A stretch of DNA of 64,000 nt from Cryptomeria japonica. Lineage: Eukaryota > Streptophyta > Pinopsida > Cupressales > Cupressaceae. The translations under genes and the position numbers were made by a program. The stretch spans positions 44,653,517-44,717,516 of the forward strand of contig NC_081411.1 of assembly GCF_030272615.1 (NCBI RefSeq), read 5' to 3'. Of the stretch, positions 35,810 to 48,270 are shown piece after piece; within the stretch, counting starts at the first letter, position 1, and each line of letters opens with the position of its first letter. The notes under the pieces are model-generated. The model did no database searches, was not told the origin of the DNA, and saw nothing but the letters and a program-made list of their open reading frames with translations.

Positions 35810-37224
35810 GATGAAAGAATAAGTATCTAGTAGAATACTGAGAGGGGAGGTGGGGGCGGGGGGGGGGGGGGGGGGGGGGGGGGGGGCGGCGCGAATCAGC
35901 ATACTAAAAAATTGATACAAAGTTCCCAAACTCAAATTCAATCACACCAAGTAAACATATCTCAGTCAAGATCAATATTCATAAGAATACTTGACATCAA
36001 CTTGTTTGACTGTTATGACAACTTAATAGTAAACAACTTTAATCTTGTAAACATCAACAATGCTTAATCATAACTCAACATATTCATCTCTCAATGCTTC
36101 TAGTTATCATGCCTTATCAAAAGTTAATCAAATCAACAAATAAGATCATAACCACAAAAATATTCACCACTTGACACAAATGTTTATACATGGAAAACCC
36201 AAATAGGTAAAAACCACAGTGAGATGAGACTCACAAGGATAGCTATCTGAACTCTTATAAAGTTCACCTTGTTAGGAGCCAAGCTTGTTAAAGCTTTACA
36301 ATAAGTCCTGTTAAGAACTAATTCCAGTTAGGAATCACCCGGTTAAGGGATTTAAAAATATGCCTTGATTAAAAGCACAGTACCCTGTTAGGAGTAAACT
36401 CGTTGGAGGATTTAAGAATCCAAGCTAATGGACCACCTTGTTAGAGGATTTAATGAGTAACCAAGATTGTTAGAGCTTACCCAGTTAAGGGATTTCACTT
36501 CTGCTATAATTGTTAGAAAACAACAGGTTTTCTTGATCTGTCCGAGTAGCACTACATTTGCTTGATCAGATCCTTTTAATCTTCAATCTGCCTTCACTCA
36601 AAGTGCAGATCCATTCACTGGTTAGGTAACTATGCACTCAACAGGTTTTTGCCAATCTTGCCAACAACCTTTACAAACAACTTCATTGACCTTAAATACA
36701 AATCACTTAGTCCGATAACACAACAGAAACCTAATTCTCATAATCGAGATTACAAACAAGTCGGTACAATCTTGACCGTTAGAAATCATGACAATCTTTT
36801 CAAATTCTCCAAGAAAATTCCAACCGCTCCATGAACACCACTTCATCAGACTTTGTAACTCATCACATGTTGTGCATTAGATGCAATCCACTTTTCTCCT
36901 TCCCTAGACAATAAAAAATGCGTCAAAACAATTTGAACTTATCCTCATACAATGATCACACGTGTCTTCATCATTACCGCTAATCAAATAATAAACCAAC
37001 AATCTTGATTGGTTAGGGTTTAACATCTGATAGGGTTTACCTATTACATTGCATAGAAAGGTTTAACCCTTTACACTGGTTTACCAGTTTGATTCACAAA
37101 CTTTACATACCGGTTTACAACATCTTCCACAAATCTTTTCTTACCTATTACTAAATAATATCAAAAACAACAATATCAACAATATCATGAATACCATTAC
37201 CGGTTCAATTGACATCAATGACAA
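35810..37224 (-). mobile_element. Copia LTR, family C, minus strand
   Basis: On the minus strand it begins TGTTGTCATTGATGTCAA (37224), the start shared with 5789-5860 and 53157. Its distal part (36180-36560) is collinear with 51925-52290 and contains the U5 word GGAAAACCCAAATAGGTAAA (plus strand). It ends with the family hallmark, a C-rich block before CTCTCAGT, here expanded into the G-run at 35858-35886. It is probably the 3' LTR of the element whose coding relics lie at 38071-38519 and 50993-51862. Confidence 0.55.
35858..35886. repeat. uninterrupted G29 run
   Basis: Twenty-nine consecutive G bases on the plus strand, between GGTGGGGGC and CGGCGCGAATCAGC. It occupies the place of the ATTCACCCCC/CTCTCAG block of family C LTRs. 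Confidence 0.9.
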
Positions 37225-38070
37225 CATATCATTAATGCAATCTCTATGCAAAAATGTCAACAAACTCAAAATGCCGACATATACATTAATACCACAACAC
37301 AACAACATACTGATTTACATGGGGAAAACACTTTCGACAGAAAAACCCCACACTCCAAAACAAGGTGAATATATTATTCAACAATCAATAATAGATTATA
37401 GTATACTTGCAGAGAAAACTCTTTAGCAAAGTACCACTAATCAAAGACTCAAAGGTAGCTCAATAGCCATAAGAGTCTTACACATAACCTCTAACTCACG
37501 CACCTCGTATATAGGAGATACGATACAAGAAACCATCAAATGGAACTACAAAACCATGAGCTAAAACCATCCAATAAAGTGGACCCAACCTTATCTCCAA
37601 TTGAGATTCCCTATGGCATGTCAAAAGACACATCAACACATTTTCCTCCCTTTTACAACTCATTTATGCATCCGATGCAATTCATATTTCCTATTTTAGG
37701 AGTCCAAACTTCTGGAGGCCATAGCTTGTGAACCGTGTGCCCAATTGAGAAACCTTTTGAAGCGTCAAAAATCTCAAGAAGTACTCCATCACCTAGTAAT
37801 CTGATATTCTAGTTATGACCATTCTTTAGGATGTTTAAGAAGGCCTAAATTCTTAAAAATTAAATTTAAACCTTTCATTGCACCCTCCAAAAATGGAAAC
37901 TTTAATATCTTCAAAACTAATTATGGTTTTGTGACAAAAATTAATCAACATCCTTATCTAGCCAATCTAAATCTTTGGGGATAATTTTACACCATTTTGT
38001 GACAAAACAAAAAAATATTATAAATATTAACCTCATGTAAATGCAAGGTTGAGACACCATTTTCCCAACA
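37225..38070 (-). mobile_element. Copia LTR (same family as 54164-55059)
   Basis: From about 37260 to 38070 it is collinear with 54270-55059. Shared blocks include AAAAACCCCACACTCC, ATTATTCAA with CAATCAATAATAGATTATA, TTTATGCATCCGATGCAATT-like text and the end GAGACACCATTTTCCCAACA. On the minus strand it starts TGTTGGGAAAATGG at 38070. The left boundary against the family C LTR is uncertain and no target repeat was found. Confidence 0.6.
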
Positions 38071-38519
38071 TAGAGAATGGAAACATCAGCATCTACAACC
38101 TCTTTCCCATATGCATTAGGTACAGGTTAGCATCCTTCATCATAGTTCAAGTCTTTTCAATAAGCATCTCATTCTTTTTTTCTATGATATCATTCTATTG
38201 AGGAGCCCTAGGAAAATAAAATGGTATATTACAATGTTTCCCATAGAATATATCAAATTTATTTGATGTATACTATCTTCCTCTATTAGTTCTTAAACAT
38301 TTGATACTAGAATCAACTTGATTTTTGAAACCGTAGACTTGAATACTTTCAACTTTTCAAAAACTTCAAATTTATCTCTTGAGAAAGTAACCAATGTCAT
38401 TCTAGAATAATCATCAATAAGAAATGTATAAAATACCTTTCGCCATTAAGTCTGGTTTTCCTCATAGCTCTGTATGAATTAGCTCCAAAAGTATTTAATT
38501 AGGATACTATTTTCTCTTA
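38071..38519 (-). pseudogene. Copia integrase core fragment
   Basis: Minus-strand translation, with frameshifts, gives a FIDDYSRMTLV-like segment, an F(E)VFEKLKVFKS helix and a degraded RTNRGGEYTS-type block, followed by the APQQN-like region. These are the ordered motifs of the retroviral integrase core (rve) in plant Copia elements. The N-terminal part of the same integrase lies 12.5 kb away at 50993-51370, beyond the insertion 38525-50987. Multiple stops make it non-functional. Confidence 0.65.
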
Positions 38520-38524
38520 AATCT
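38520..38524. other. target duplication AATCT (left)
   Basis: AATCT lies directly before TGTAGTGCCCC and again directly after GGGGCATTACA (50988-50992). Confidence 0.85.
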
Positions 38525-38744
38525 TGTAGTGCCCCTACCCTAGTCGGCCTTGTAAAATTGGTTTGACCTTGGTTGACTTTTTCTATGTGGCATTCTTGGA
38601 TGCTTGATTTACCATTATGTAATGTTGTAGTCTTATATTTTGAATATTGTGCGTACCTGTTATTGTGCTTTCACATCGATTCTTGTGTAAGTCTGAACGT
38701 TTCCCTATTTCTTGTTATAAAACTCGTGCTAATGCCTTCTTTGA

Positions 38745-38782
<38 letters not shown>

Positions 38783-39055
38783 ATGCTTGCATGACTCATG
38801 GTTGCAGGAGATTGCAGATACAGTACCACCTAGGTGCGAGGTCCATCTCCATCAGGATTCGCAGGGTGAGTATACCTCTTTCATCCTTAGAATTTGGATT
38901 AGGTGGTCGTAAAACCCTCATTTTGCCTTAGTCATGATCAAGTGAGCGTCGTGTGTGGTCCATCAGTTTCCCTTTTCATTTGGGTTTGCATGTTGTGTGA
39001 TTGATTGTCTTTCTTGGGTTGCATGCCTCATGTGTGGAAAAATAAAGTATTTAAT

Positions 39056-39306
39056 CCTAAGTATTTAATTTAATTTAATGTGTTCAGTTACGCATTAGAA
39101 ATTGAGAAATTAAAATAAATAGGTTTCTTTTATGTGATTAATCATTAATTAAAAAGATCCCTATATTTGTGTTTGTAGCATGTTTAAGTATTTAATTTGA
39201 TTTAATGTGTTCATTTATGCATTAGTAATTGAGAAATTAAAATAAATAAGTTTCTTTTATGGGATTAATCATTAATTAAAAAGATCGTTTTAATTATGTT
39301 TGTAGC
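39056..39306. repeat. tandem duplication, 2 x ~125 bp
   Basis: TTTAATTTRATTTAATGTGTTCA, then GAGAAATTAAAATAAATA and GATTAATCATTAATTAAAAA, occurs twice in tandem with a few substitutions. Confidence 0.85.
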
Positions 39307-40242
39307 GAGTTTAATTTAATGGTTAATTTTAAATAACTAATTTAATTAGTTTATGCGTTTTAAAAAAGAAAGATTTAAAGTTATTTGAAATAGAAATAAT
39401 TTAATCTCTTTTGCGTTTTGGAAAAGAAAGGTTAATTTTACTCATTTAAGAAAATCAATTTTTATTAGAAAAGCAAGTTTAATATATATGTTGATTTTGA
39501 TATAGTGTGAAAAGATTAATTTGAGAATTTAATTTATTAAATATTCTATCCTCATCAATATTGTAAAATATAAATGTTAGCTTAGTTAATATTGAGAAAA
39601 TTAAAATTAAATAAGAGAGAAGCATTTTAATTTTAATTAGAAAAGCAAGTTAGATTATTTGAATAGTTGAAAAGAATGATTATTTTCAATTTTTATTTAA
39701 AAAGTGCTTAAATTCGAAATTAGAAAATTAGGTCAAAATTGCATTCTTTTAACCTAAGTTGGGAAAATATTTTGGGGGTTGTTGAATTTTTGGGGAAGAA
39801 GATTCTTGGATGGAAAAAAAATTGGGGATTTTGGGAGAGAATGGAGGACATCTACAACTGCAGATTGGGCTCTTCTCCAAAGAAATCTTGTCAGGAATGC
39901 TATAGGAGGTAGGATTCTTATTTACCTCTTTATTCCATTTTTAAATCAAGAATTGTGTTTGGTTGTTCTTCATGAAAAAAAATCTGGTTTAAAAACCCAT
40001 GAATGTTCTCATATTTGAGTTTCAACTTTGAAAAGAAATGGGCTTGCAATGTTTTGTATTGAGCAAAGATGGTTGAATTAGTTTTGTATTGTGGAAAAGA
40101 TTGTAAAATTTAGTTGCCTGGAAATGACAATGCTTGTTTAAGAATGGTTGAATCCATTCTCTAGTTGTCTCAGAAAATTTCTCAGTCTATTTTTTATTTG
40201 GAGGCTTTAGTTTACTTGTATTTTATTTGGGCTTTCTAGTGT

Positions 40243-40260
40243 TTTGCTATTCTGGAAATT
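40243..40260. other. LINE target duplication, left copy
   Basis: TTTGCTATTCTGGAAATT is repeated exactly at 48271-48288, bracketing the LINE. Confidence 0.95.
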
Positions 40261-41638
40261 TTTTTTTGATCGATAAAAGGCCAAAGCCAAAATTTTATTA
40301 TTTTTTATAAAAAATATTACATCTCCATTCAGTGTGGGCATCGGTAGGAAAGAATGGAGATAAGAAAACCTCCGGTCTAGCCCAGATCCCTTCTGGGATC
40401 AGATAATATAAACAACTGTACATTTTACAAATCCTCATCTGAGGATGTAGGCTGACATAATAAGACATTTTAGATTCTTTCCGTACATAATATCTTTCAG
40501 CACTTTCCGGATGGATCCATCTTCTCAGATATGGCTAATCCACAAATGCTTTGAGCTTTAACTTTTGTCCTATTTCCCGGATCTGCAAAACCTTATTGCG
40601 ACATACTTTGCCAGACTGTTAGAAGCATAGTAAACTTAATAATTTGTATCAACCAGTCAATGAATAATTACATCTTTCAATTAATGTAAGAGGATTATAG
40701 CCTGGATATCCCTTAGCTTGAAACCATCCTAACCTTTTGGGTTTCAATTTAAGAGATTATCCAGGCTACAATTCTGCCTACAAATGGAAAGAATCTAATT
40801 CTATCAGATTCTTAAATACATTTAACTTTGCAGAAATCAGTTCTCCAGAACATAAACATAAACATAAATATTTTTATATGCATATGTCTGTGTATTTAAA
40901 TGCCAATATGCCAAATGAGTCTGCCATGATCATGAGAATATACAGATGCACATAGAAAAAAATATGCCTGGGGAAAGGAGTGAAACCACAAAAGAGCAGA
41001 GAAACTGACCAGAGATTATCGTAAATAGAACCAACTAATAATCTGAATCCATGACTAAATCTGGGATTACCACTACTACCCTCCACAAAACCTCAACAAA
41101 AAATCTGCCACCCATTCCTCAATCATTTGAAAGAATCTGAATGAGCCCCACATGAAAGATACAGGGAGACACAAAATCAAGTTAAGTCGAATGCAAAGCA
41201 ATTCTGTAAAACCCTCTACTGTCATGTAAACAACGAGACAAAAGCCAACATTATTTGTCCCAATTTTAAAACAAGGCTTATATCCGAAGTTAGAATTGTT
41301 ACCAACTCTAACCGATATGTAGAATCTTGAGTACCAAGAATTAAAAAAACCAGTAACCATAGCTCAAGGACACAAAGCCTGGCAGACCCAAATTACCATT
41401 AGAGGAAAAGATTTAATTCATATTGAAGTCTATTCCTTCGCTGCCCAGGACAATCTTAACACAGATAACATGCATTGGAGGGATAACCTGCAAGTGCCAG
41501 AACAGAGAAACCAGTCTATTGCCAATCTCCTCTTAACATGACCGAAACACCCCTGGCACCCACCCACCGAATTGGTAGTCAAGGGATCGGATAGGAGAAT
41601 GCAAGCATATAAGAAGGTTCAGCTAAAGATATATATAA

Positions 41639-41640
<2 letters not shown>

Positions 41641-41679
<39 letters not shown>
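41641..41679. repeat. (AC)n microsatellite
   Basis: About 19 uninterrupted AC repeats within the LINE 3' untranslated region, followed by mixed AT/GT-rich simple sequence to about 42000. Confidence 0.95.
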
Positions 41680-41693
<14 letters not shown>

Positions 41694-42011
41694 GATATAT
41701 ATATACATACTCATATATATATATATTCTGTATATATATATGTAAATATGTGTGTGTGTGATTGTGAAATTTTCTAATTACACCCACACATACACACACA
41801 TATACATATATATTTGAGGATATATATATGTATATATATACGATTGTATATATATACACATATCTATATATATGAATATATATATATATATATATATGTA
41901 TATATTTATAAATATATGAATACATCATATAACATGAATCCATCCGATGAGTATGGGATTGTCTATAAATATATACATATATATATATATATGTGAGTAC
42001 ATATATATGTT

Positions 42012-42150
<139 letters not shown>

Positions 42151-42269
42151 GAATCTTAGTATACCAAAATGCGGAAATAAGGAGACTGTGGCCACCCTTC
42201 CTAGAGTTTTATAAATGAGGAACTAGGAGAGGACTTGGAGAGGAGTGATATGAAGGGGTGACACGGACA

Positions 42270-45200
42270 TCACCTAAAATTATCCATGGGGCTATCCTTC
42301 CTAAAGACATACGTATTACCATCTGCCCCTAAATTGGCTAACTTGTCTGCAATAGAATTGCCTTCCCTATAAATATGTTTAACCGAAGTTTCCTCAAAGT
42401 ATTTGATCAAGTCCAGAATACTTTTTAGTTCCGCTTTCAATTTCCAGTTTGACACTTCCCTAGTCCTGACTGCATTTATAGTTAATGACGAATCCCCCTC
42501 AATTTCTAGATATTTAATCTTGAGTGATTTAGCTAAAATCAATCCCTCCCGTAACGCTGAAAACTCAGCCTTGTTATTCGAGGCCAAACCAATAGGCTTA
42601 TTAATGCTAGCTATTAGTACACCGTTATCTTGGTGAATAGCACACCCTATACCTGCTATACCAGGATTTCCACGAGAGGCACCATCGAAATTAAGCTTAG
42701 CCCAGCCCTTTCGGGGGGGAGCCCACTTTGTTAGCTTCCTATCTATCTCAGCCTGTTTACCTCCACTCCCCATAAACGGGGGAATTATCAAACCCATCCA
42801 TTTAGATCTAAGAACCTCATCCCATCTGGTTAAATTAATAGACTTTTCCTATGTATGTCTTAGCCTATTATTGATTTTTTCCACAATTGTTGCCTCGATC
42901 TTATTTAGAAGGGATTCTACCCTCAATTTTGATTCTTTAAAGATCCGCCTGTTTCTCTCCTTCCATATTTCCCATATGAGGATTGTCGGTGCTATTTGCC
43001 ATACTAAGTGATATATATCCTTAGCGAGGGGAGGTTGCCAACTAATCAGCCATTCTGAAATGTCCCTCGGTCTCGGAGTCGGCCAACCAAGGCTTGAGCA
43101 AAGCCAATCCCAACATCTCTGACTGAAACTACAATTAAGAAGCAAGTGATCCACATTTTCTTCCTCAGATTCGCATAGAGGGCATCTCGATGGTCCCATG
43201 AATCCTAATTTTGAAAACCAATAAGATGTAAGAATCCTCTTTTGGGAAGCTGCCCATGAGAAGATACCAGCTTTGGGAAGACCCACGTTATTCCAGCATA
43301 GGCTAATCAGAATATTAGGATTGGTTGCAGCTCTTTTGAGTTTTAATAGTGAGTAACCTTCTTTGGCTTTATAAATGCCCGAAGAACTACCCGCCCAAAT
43401 TATCCTGTCTTTCCCACTATGTAATGAAAAATGCCTATGCCTCAAATTATTCTAGAGGATTTCCTTGTCTGCATTTGTCAAGTTAATCTCGTCAAGGGGT
43501 TTCCACTCCCAACCCAAAGCAGGGTCATTGGAAACAAGCTTGATATAATCCTTGACAAACCTACCCCTGATTGATTTGCAATGTTCAATACCTTCTTCGC
43601 TTATTCCTATTTTGTCTAGGGCTGAATAACCCCCCCACGAGTCTTCCCAGAACAATGCCTCAAATCCATCCGCAATATCCCAAGTCAGATAATCTCTGAT
43701 CACCCCTCTACATTCTAACATAAAATTCCAAACTTTGGATCCCTTTGGTAGTAACTCCGTCCTTAGTATACTATCAGGATTGGAATTAGTGAGATATTTA
43801 GCTTTGAGGATCCTTACCAATTTAAGATCCGGTTCCGAGTACATTTTCCAGACTAACTTCGCCCCCAGAGCCATGTTTTGAACCCCCAAATCGTTGATGC
43901 CAACTCCCCCTATACTGATAGGCTGGCTAATTTTATCCCAAGAAATTAAAGCAAATTTCTTTTTGTCTGAGTTCATATTCCAAAAGAACTTCCTCATCTT
44001 TTTTATCATTTCTACTCGAGCACCTTTAGGTAATTGCTGGCAGGACATCTGGTATATCGGAATAGCCGCCATTACAGCTTTTAGTAATGTTATCCTCCCA
44101 GCCGAAGCTAGGCATTTGTTCTTCCAAGAATCCAACCTGAGATCCATTTTTTCAAGGATTCCTTTCCATAATGAATTAATATTGTTTCCCTTATCCATCG
44201 GAATCCCTAGATATTTACAAGGAAGTTTCCCTTTATCAAACCCTAAGATATTACAAATATCTGTCTCTATGTTTTGCGAAGTGTTAAAGAAGAAGATTTC
44301 CGATTTATTCTTGTTCACTTCCTGTCCAGAAGCTAATGCATAGATGTCAAGAATCCTTTTGAAAGCCATGGCTTCAGACCTATTCGCACATCCCATCAGC
44401 ATTGTGTCATCAGCAAACTGCTGGTGGGTTATGGCCTCCATTCCATTAGTAATTTTAATACCTTTGATAATCTTATTCATTCTATCACATGAAATGATTC
44501 TCCCAAGGCCCTCTGCCATTATGATAAATAAAAAAGGGGATAAAGGATCTCCTTGTCTAATCCCTCTAGATATCTGGAAGAAGCCTGCTGGGGAGCCATT
44601 TATAAGTAATGATATCCTGGGAGATGAAATGCATTCGAAGATTAAATTGATCCATTGTTTAGAAAAACCAAAGGATTCTAAACATTTACACAGAAATCTC
44701 CAATCGACCTTGTCATATGCTTTCTTAATGTCTAGCTTGATCATCATAGCAGCTGATCGATTCTGTTGTAACGAGTGCATGACTTCTTGAGCAATAATAA
44801 TGCCATCAAAGATAGATCTACCTGGTACGAAACCGGTCTGTTCCTCAGAAATTATGCATGGAAGGATGCCTTTCAATCTATTTGCTAAAATTTTAGTAAA
44901 AAGTTTGTAAATTGTGTTACATAAGGAGATAGGTCGAAAGTCTTCAAAATTTCTTGATTCCTCCTTTTTTGGGATCAAGGTAATGAAAGTGTTATTGATC
45001 TCCCTTAAAATACTCCCAGAGTTTCTAACAGCTTCCAAAGCTTCCACTACCTCTTTACCAATAATGTGCCAGCATTTTTGAAAAAAGCAAGCAGGAAACC
45101 CATCCGGGCCGGGAGCTTTATCAGGGTTAAGCTGCCCCAATGCTACTTTTACTTCTGATTCTGTAAATTTGTTGCTAACCACTTTATTTTGATTTTCAGT

Positions 45201-46493
45201 TATGATCTTAGGAATATTCCTAAGCAAAGTTAAATTGGCATCTTTAAGGGAAGATTCCGAGCTGAACAGGGTTTTAAAATGGTTAACCGCTTCTGTAGTT
45301 ATGTCATTTTGATCTTCCAGTAGTATACCATTATTACTCATGATCTTGTGAATACTGTTAGTGTTCCTCCTTATTTTTGTACTATTGTGGAAGAACTTAG
45401 TATTCCTATCCCCATTTTGAAGCCAATTCTCTCTAGACTTCTGTTTCCAAAATATTTCTTCTTTTGTTAACGCATCCTCATATTTCCCGAGAAGCTCCTT
45501 TTCTTTGAGGAAGCTATCCTGATCCATTCCTAGTCTAAACACTTTTTCATTAAGGTCTACGATTTCTTTTTCTAATGACATTTTGGTTTCAAAAATGTTA
45601 CCGAAAACTTCACTATTCCATTTCAGTAACTTGCACTTGAGATGTTTTAATTTATTTACAAGGCAAAACATCTTTGATCCCTGAAATCTTACCTCAGACC
45701 ACCACCTGGAGATGAGGTCATAGAAATCTGGATTTTGCATCCACATTTTTTCAAACTTAAAGGGGCAACACCGCGGTGTAGCCTCTCCCTCAATATTGAG
45801 GATGACAGGGTAATGGTCAGATCCTGAAGATGGGAGTAGTGAAGCAGAGAGGTTAACCGCTAGTTCGCTCAAGTTCCCTCTAAAAAGGAATCTATCTAAT
45901 CTCTCAACGATTTGTGTAAAGCCAGATCTTCTATTATACCAGGTATACACACCATTATTAGTTTCTATATCTATCAGATTGTTATAAGCAACCCACTCTC
46001 TAAAGTCTTTTAAGGATTGTGGTTCCCTACGAATACCACCCTTTTTTTCTGATAAATTCAGGATTGCATTGAAGTCCCCTCCAAGAATAACATGGGAAGA
46101 GGTATCTAGCCCCATCATAAACGAGATTTCTGACCAAACCCTGTGCTTTCTTGCATCCGAGATCGGGCCATAAATGTTTATAAGGGTGAAAGTGAGATTG
46201 CTATGTTTGCTTATAACCTTTCCCAATAGCCAATTTCTATTACCTGCTATAGGAAGAAATATTATACTATGCGGATTCCAAATGATACCAATACCACCAG
46301 AAGCACCCCTGGCTTCCACAAATTCACTGCAAAGAAGACCTAATTTTCTTTTAAAAGCCTCAGCTTCTGCCTGGGCTAATTTAGTTTCTTGTATGAGAAC
46401 GATATCATTTTTCCATTTTATAATGTTGCGTCTAATTAGACGCTGTTTGTTAGGGGCATTCATGCCCCTAACATTCCACGAAGAGATTTTCAT
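42270..46493 (-). pseudogene. LINE ORF2: endonuclease, reverse transcriptase, RNase H (two amber codons)
   Basis: One continuous frame of 1408 codons, stop included, broken only by TAG at codons 1014 (43452-43454) and 1215 (42849-42851). The apurinic-type endonuclease lies at residues 1-230 with WN at 6-7, QET at 35-37, GGDFN at 138-142 and SDH at 225-227. The reverse transcriptase spans about 450-740, with LDIKKAYD near 588-594, RQGDPLSPF and the active-site FADD at 693-696. A zf-RVT-like segment with CPLC...HLLLNC follows the first TAG. A plant-LINE RNase H lies at about 1250-1400 (NFDGASRGNPG, NNKAEFSAL, EGDSS, REGNSIADKLA), with its acidic residues in place. ORF2 starts at the ATG overlapping the ORF1 stop. 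The protein would copy LINE RNA into the genome by target-primed reverse transcription; this copy should make only a product truncated after residue 1013. Confidence 0.93.
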
Positions 46494-48241
46494 GGGGCCG
46501 TGGGAAGGCCCTTCCCCTTCCCAGCATCAAAGAAGGCTGTTAATTTGCCTTGGTCTTTTGCATTTCCATCCTGCAATCTTAATTCGCTCAAAGATTTTCT
46601 GCCTCTACTTTTAGCTTCTCTAGCGCAGTCAGGAAAGTTTTTCCTGTCATATATGTCTTTTATCCCTAAGGTTTGCTGGGAAACTATCACTCCCTCTCCA
46701 TCATCCACTCCCAGTTGGGGCTGAGCAACTGAGTAGTCATTGACAAGAATAGGTATTATATCTCCTACCCTATTCTCATTGTTTTCTTCCTCATCCATAG
46801 AAGCCAAGAGTTCCTGAATTAGGAACCTCTTCTCAGCTTCCTCTTCCGGAGAAAGATTTTCAACTACCTTATTATCGAATACCTCAAGAACAACAGCCAT
46901 TCTAGAAGACATTTCTTCTTGATCTGCCTCATTATCTTGTTCCAAATTTTCGGCTGACTTTGTGTCAGATGGACATTTCAATGAATCCACCGAATCGGAG
47001 ATTCTTTTTGTCATCTCCACTAAGGCATCTTCTTTTATAGAGTTTGCCTCATCTATTATTTTATCAAGATCATTAATATTACTGGAATTGTTGTTTCTAT
47101 TTTCATCTGTGTAAGCCGCTGGAGGGTTATTGTCATGAACAGGGGATTCATTTGATGTGCTTTTTTTATGCTGATCTGAAAGAGGGTTTTCCATTTGTTC
47201 GATACTATTAACCAGAGCTGGGCATGTTTTCAACCTAATATCAGATTCATTTATAACCCCATCATAGAAGGTGGGATGAATGTTCCACTCCCCCTTGTTC
47301 GATACTAGCATGATGGGATCTAAGTCCAGGGAATTAATGTCAGATTCTACTAAGATTTTAATATTCTTGTTTAAAACCCCTTTTCCTAGACCTTCACATC
47401 CCAAAAAAGAACCAAACTGTTCCCCAATATATTCTAGGATTTTAAAATTCAGATATTCAACTGGTAATGTACCCAGATTAATCCATCTAGGGTAAATGTT
47501 TAAATTCTGTGAGTGAGGATCAAAGTTCGGTTTCCATTCACATCGAAAAAAACCATAGCCTTTATACAATTTAACCATACCATGGAGAATATCATTTTTT
47601 GTATTTTGATTATCACACAAAATTGCAAGAAAATTATTTTCCAGGATAGTTATACTTATCTGTCCCGGATATAGGGCCATCCACCAATCAATAATTTTTC
47701 CTGTATCTTCTCCAATTCCTGCCCATTTTGCAAAAACCCCACATTCGCTAAATAAATTGAATTGGGGTTCCATCAAATTTGCCAGAATTTTGCATATTCG
47801 CCTCTGCCTTGTTCTAGGTTTTGTCTCAAAATTTCTAACTTTCCCGAGCGGCACCAGGTTTGCCCCAGTAGCCGGATAATGATTTGAGGCTGAGGATTTG
47901 TGCCAATCGAAGTTTAAAGACTTGTTTCTACTTTCGTCCATCTTCCTCTTGGCCTTTTTCGAGCGAAAGACTTGCCAGTTTCCGTCGGAGGGTAGTGACA
48001 AGGCATCGTCCTTGTTTGCCCTAATTACTTCATTTTCCCCAAACTTACCCGCTTTGCAGACCGAATACCGTCCTTCGTTTGTTGCAGGGTTTTTCTTACA
48101 TTGTGGGCTGAAGACTGAGATGCTCCTCGGACAAGTGGCGAAGACTTGTCTGCATCCCCCCGCCGAAAACCTTGGCAATCTCGCAGGATAAAGTTTTCGC
48201 ATTTCGCCAATAGCAGAGCAGAACAAAATAATATGAAACAA
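46490..48241 (-). CDS. LINE ORF1 protein (DUF4283, nucleic-acid binding)
   Basis: An intact 583-aa frame. The central part (about residues 170-290) reads WWMALYPGQISITILENNFL, CEWKPNFDP and PRWINLGTLPVEYLNFKIL, the pattern of DUF4283, the RNA-binding domain of plant LINE ORF1. No CCHC knuckle is evident, although many plant ORF1 proteins have one. The C-terminal half is acidic and low in structure (NNNSSNINDLDKIIDEAN, SPEEEAEKRFLIQEL). The first ATG (48241) lies about 30 bases from the element's 5' end; a second candidate is the Met 13 codons on. The stop overlaps the ORF2 start as ATGA, suggesting coupled translation. The protein is expected to coat LINE RNA. It is a transposon gene, not a host gene. 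Confidence 0.88.
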   Translation of the reverse strand: MFHIILFCSAIGEMRKLYPARLPRFSAGGCRQVFATCPRSISVFSPQCKKNPATNEGRYSVCKAGKFGENEVIRANKDDALSLPSDGNWQVFRSKKAKRKMDESRNKSLNFDWHKSSASNHYPATGANLVPLGKVRNFETKPRTRQRRICKILANLMEPQFNLFSECGVFAKWAGIGEDTGKIIDWWMALYPGQISITILENNFLAILCDNQNTKNDILHGMVKLYKGYGFFRCEWKPNFDPHSQNLNIYPRWINLGTLPVEYLNFKILEYIGEQFGSFLGCEGLGKGVLNKNIKILVESDINSLDLDPIMLVSNKGEWNIHPTFYDGVINESDIRLKTCPALVNSIEQMENPLSDQHKKSTSNESPVHDNNPPAAYTDENRNNNSSNINDLDKIIDEANSIKEDALVEMTKRISDSVDSLKCPSDTKSAENLEQDNEADQEEMSSRMAVVLEVFDNKVVENLSPEEEAEKRFLIQELLASMDEEENNENRVGDIIPILVNDYSVAQPQLGVDDGEGVIVSQQTLGIKDIYDRKNFPDCAREAKSRGRKSLSELRLQDGNAKDQGKLTAFFDAGKGKGLPTAP

Positions 48242-48270
48242 GATACTTCATTATGCTTCATCAAAAGTAA

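Noticed and set aside
43894-44790. Plus-strand frames of about 148 codons
   Set aside because: They are antisense shadows of the LINE reverse transcriptase frame.
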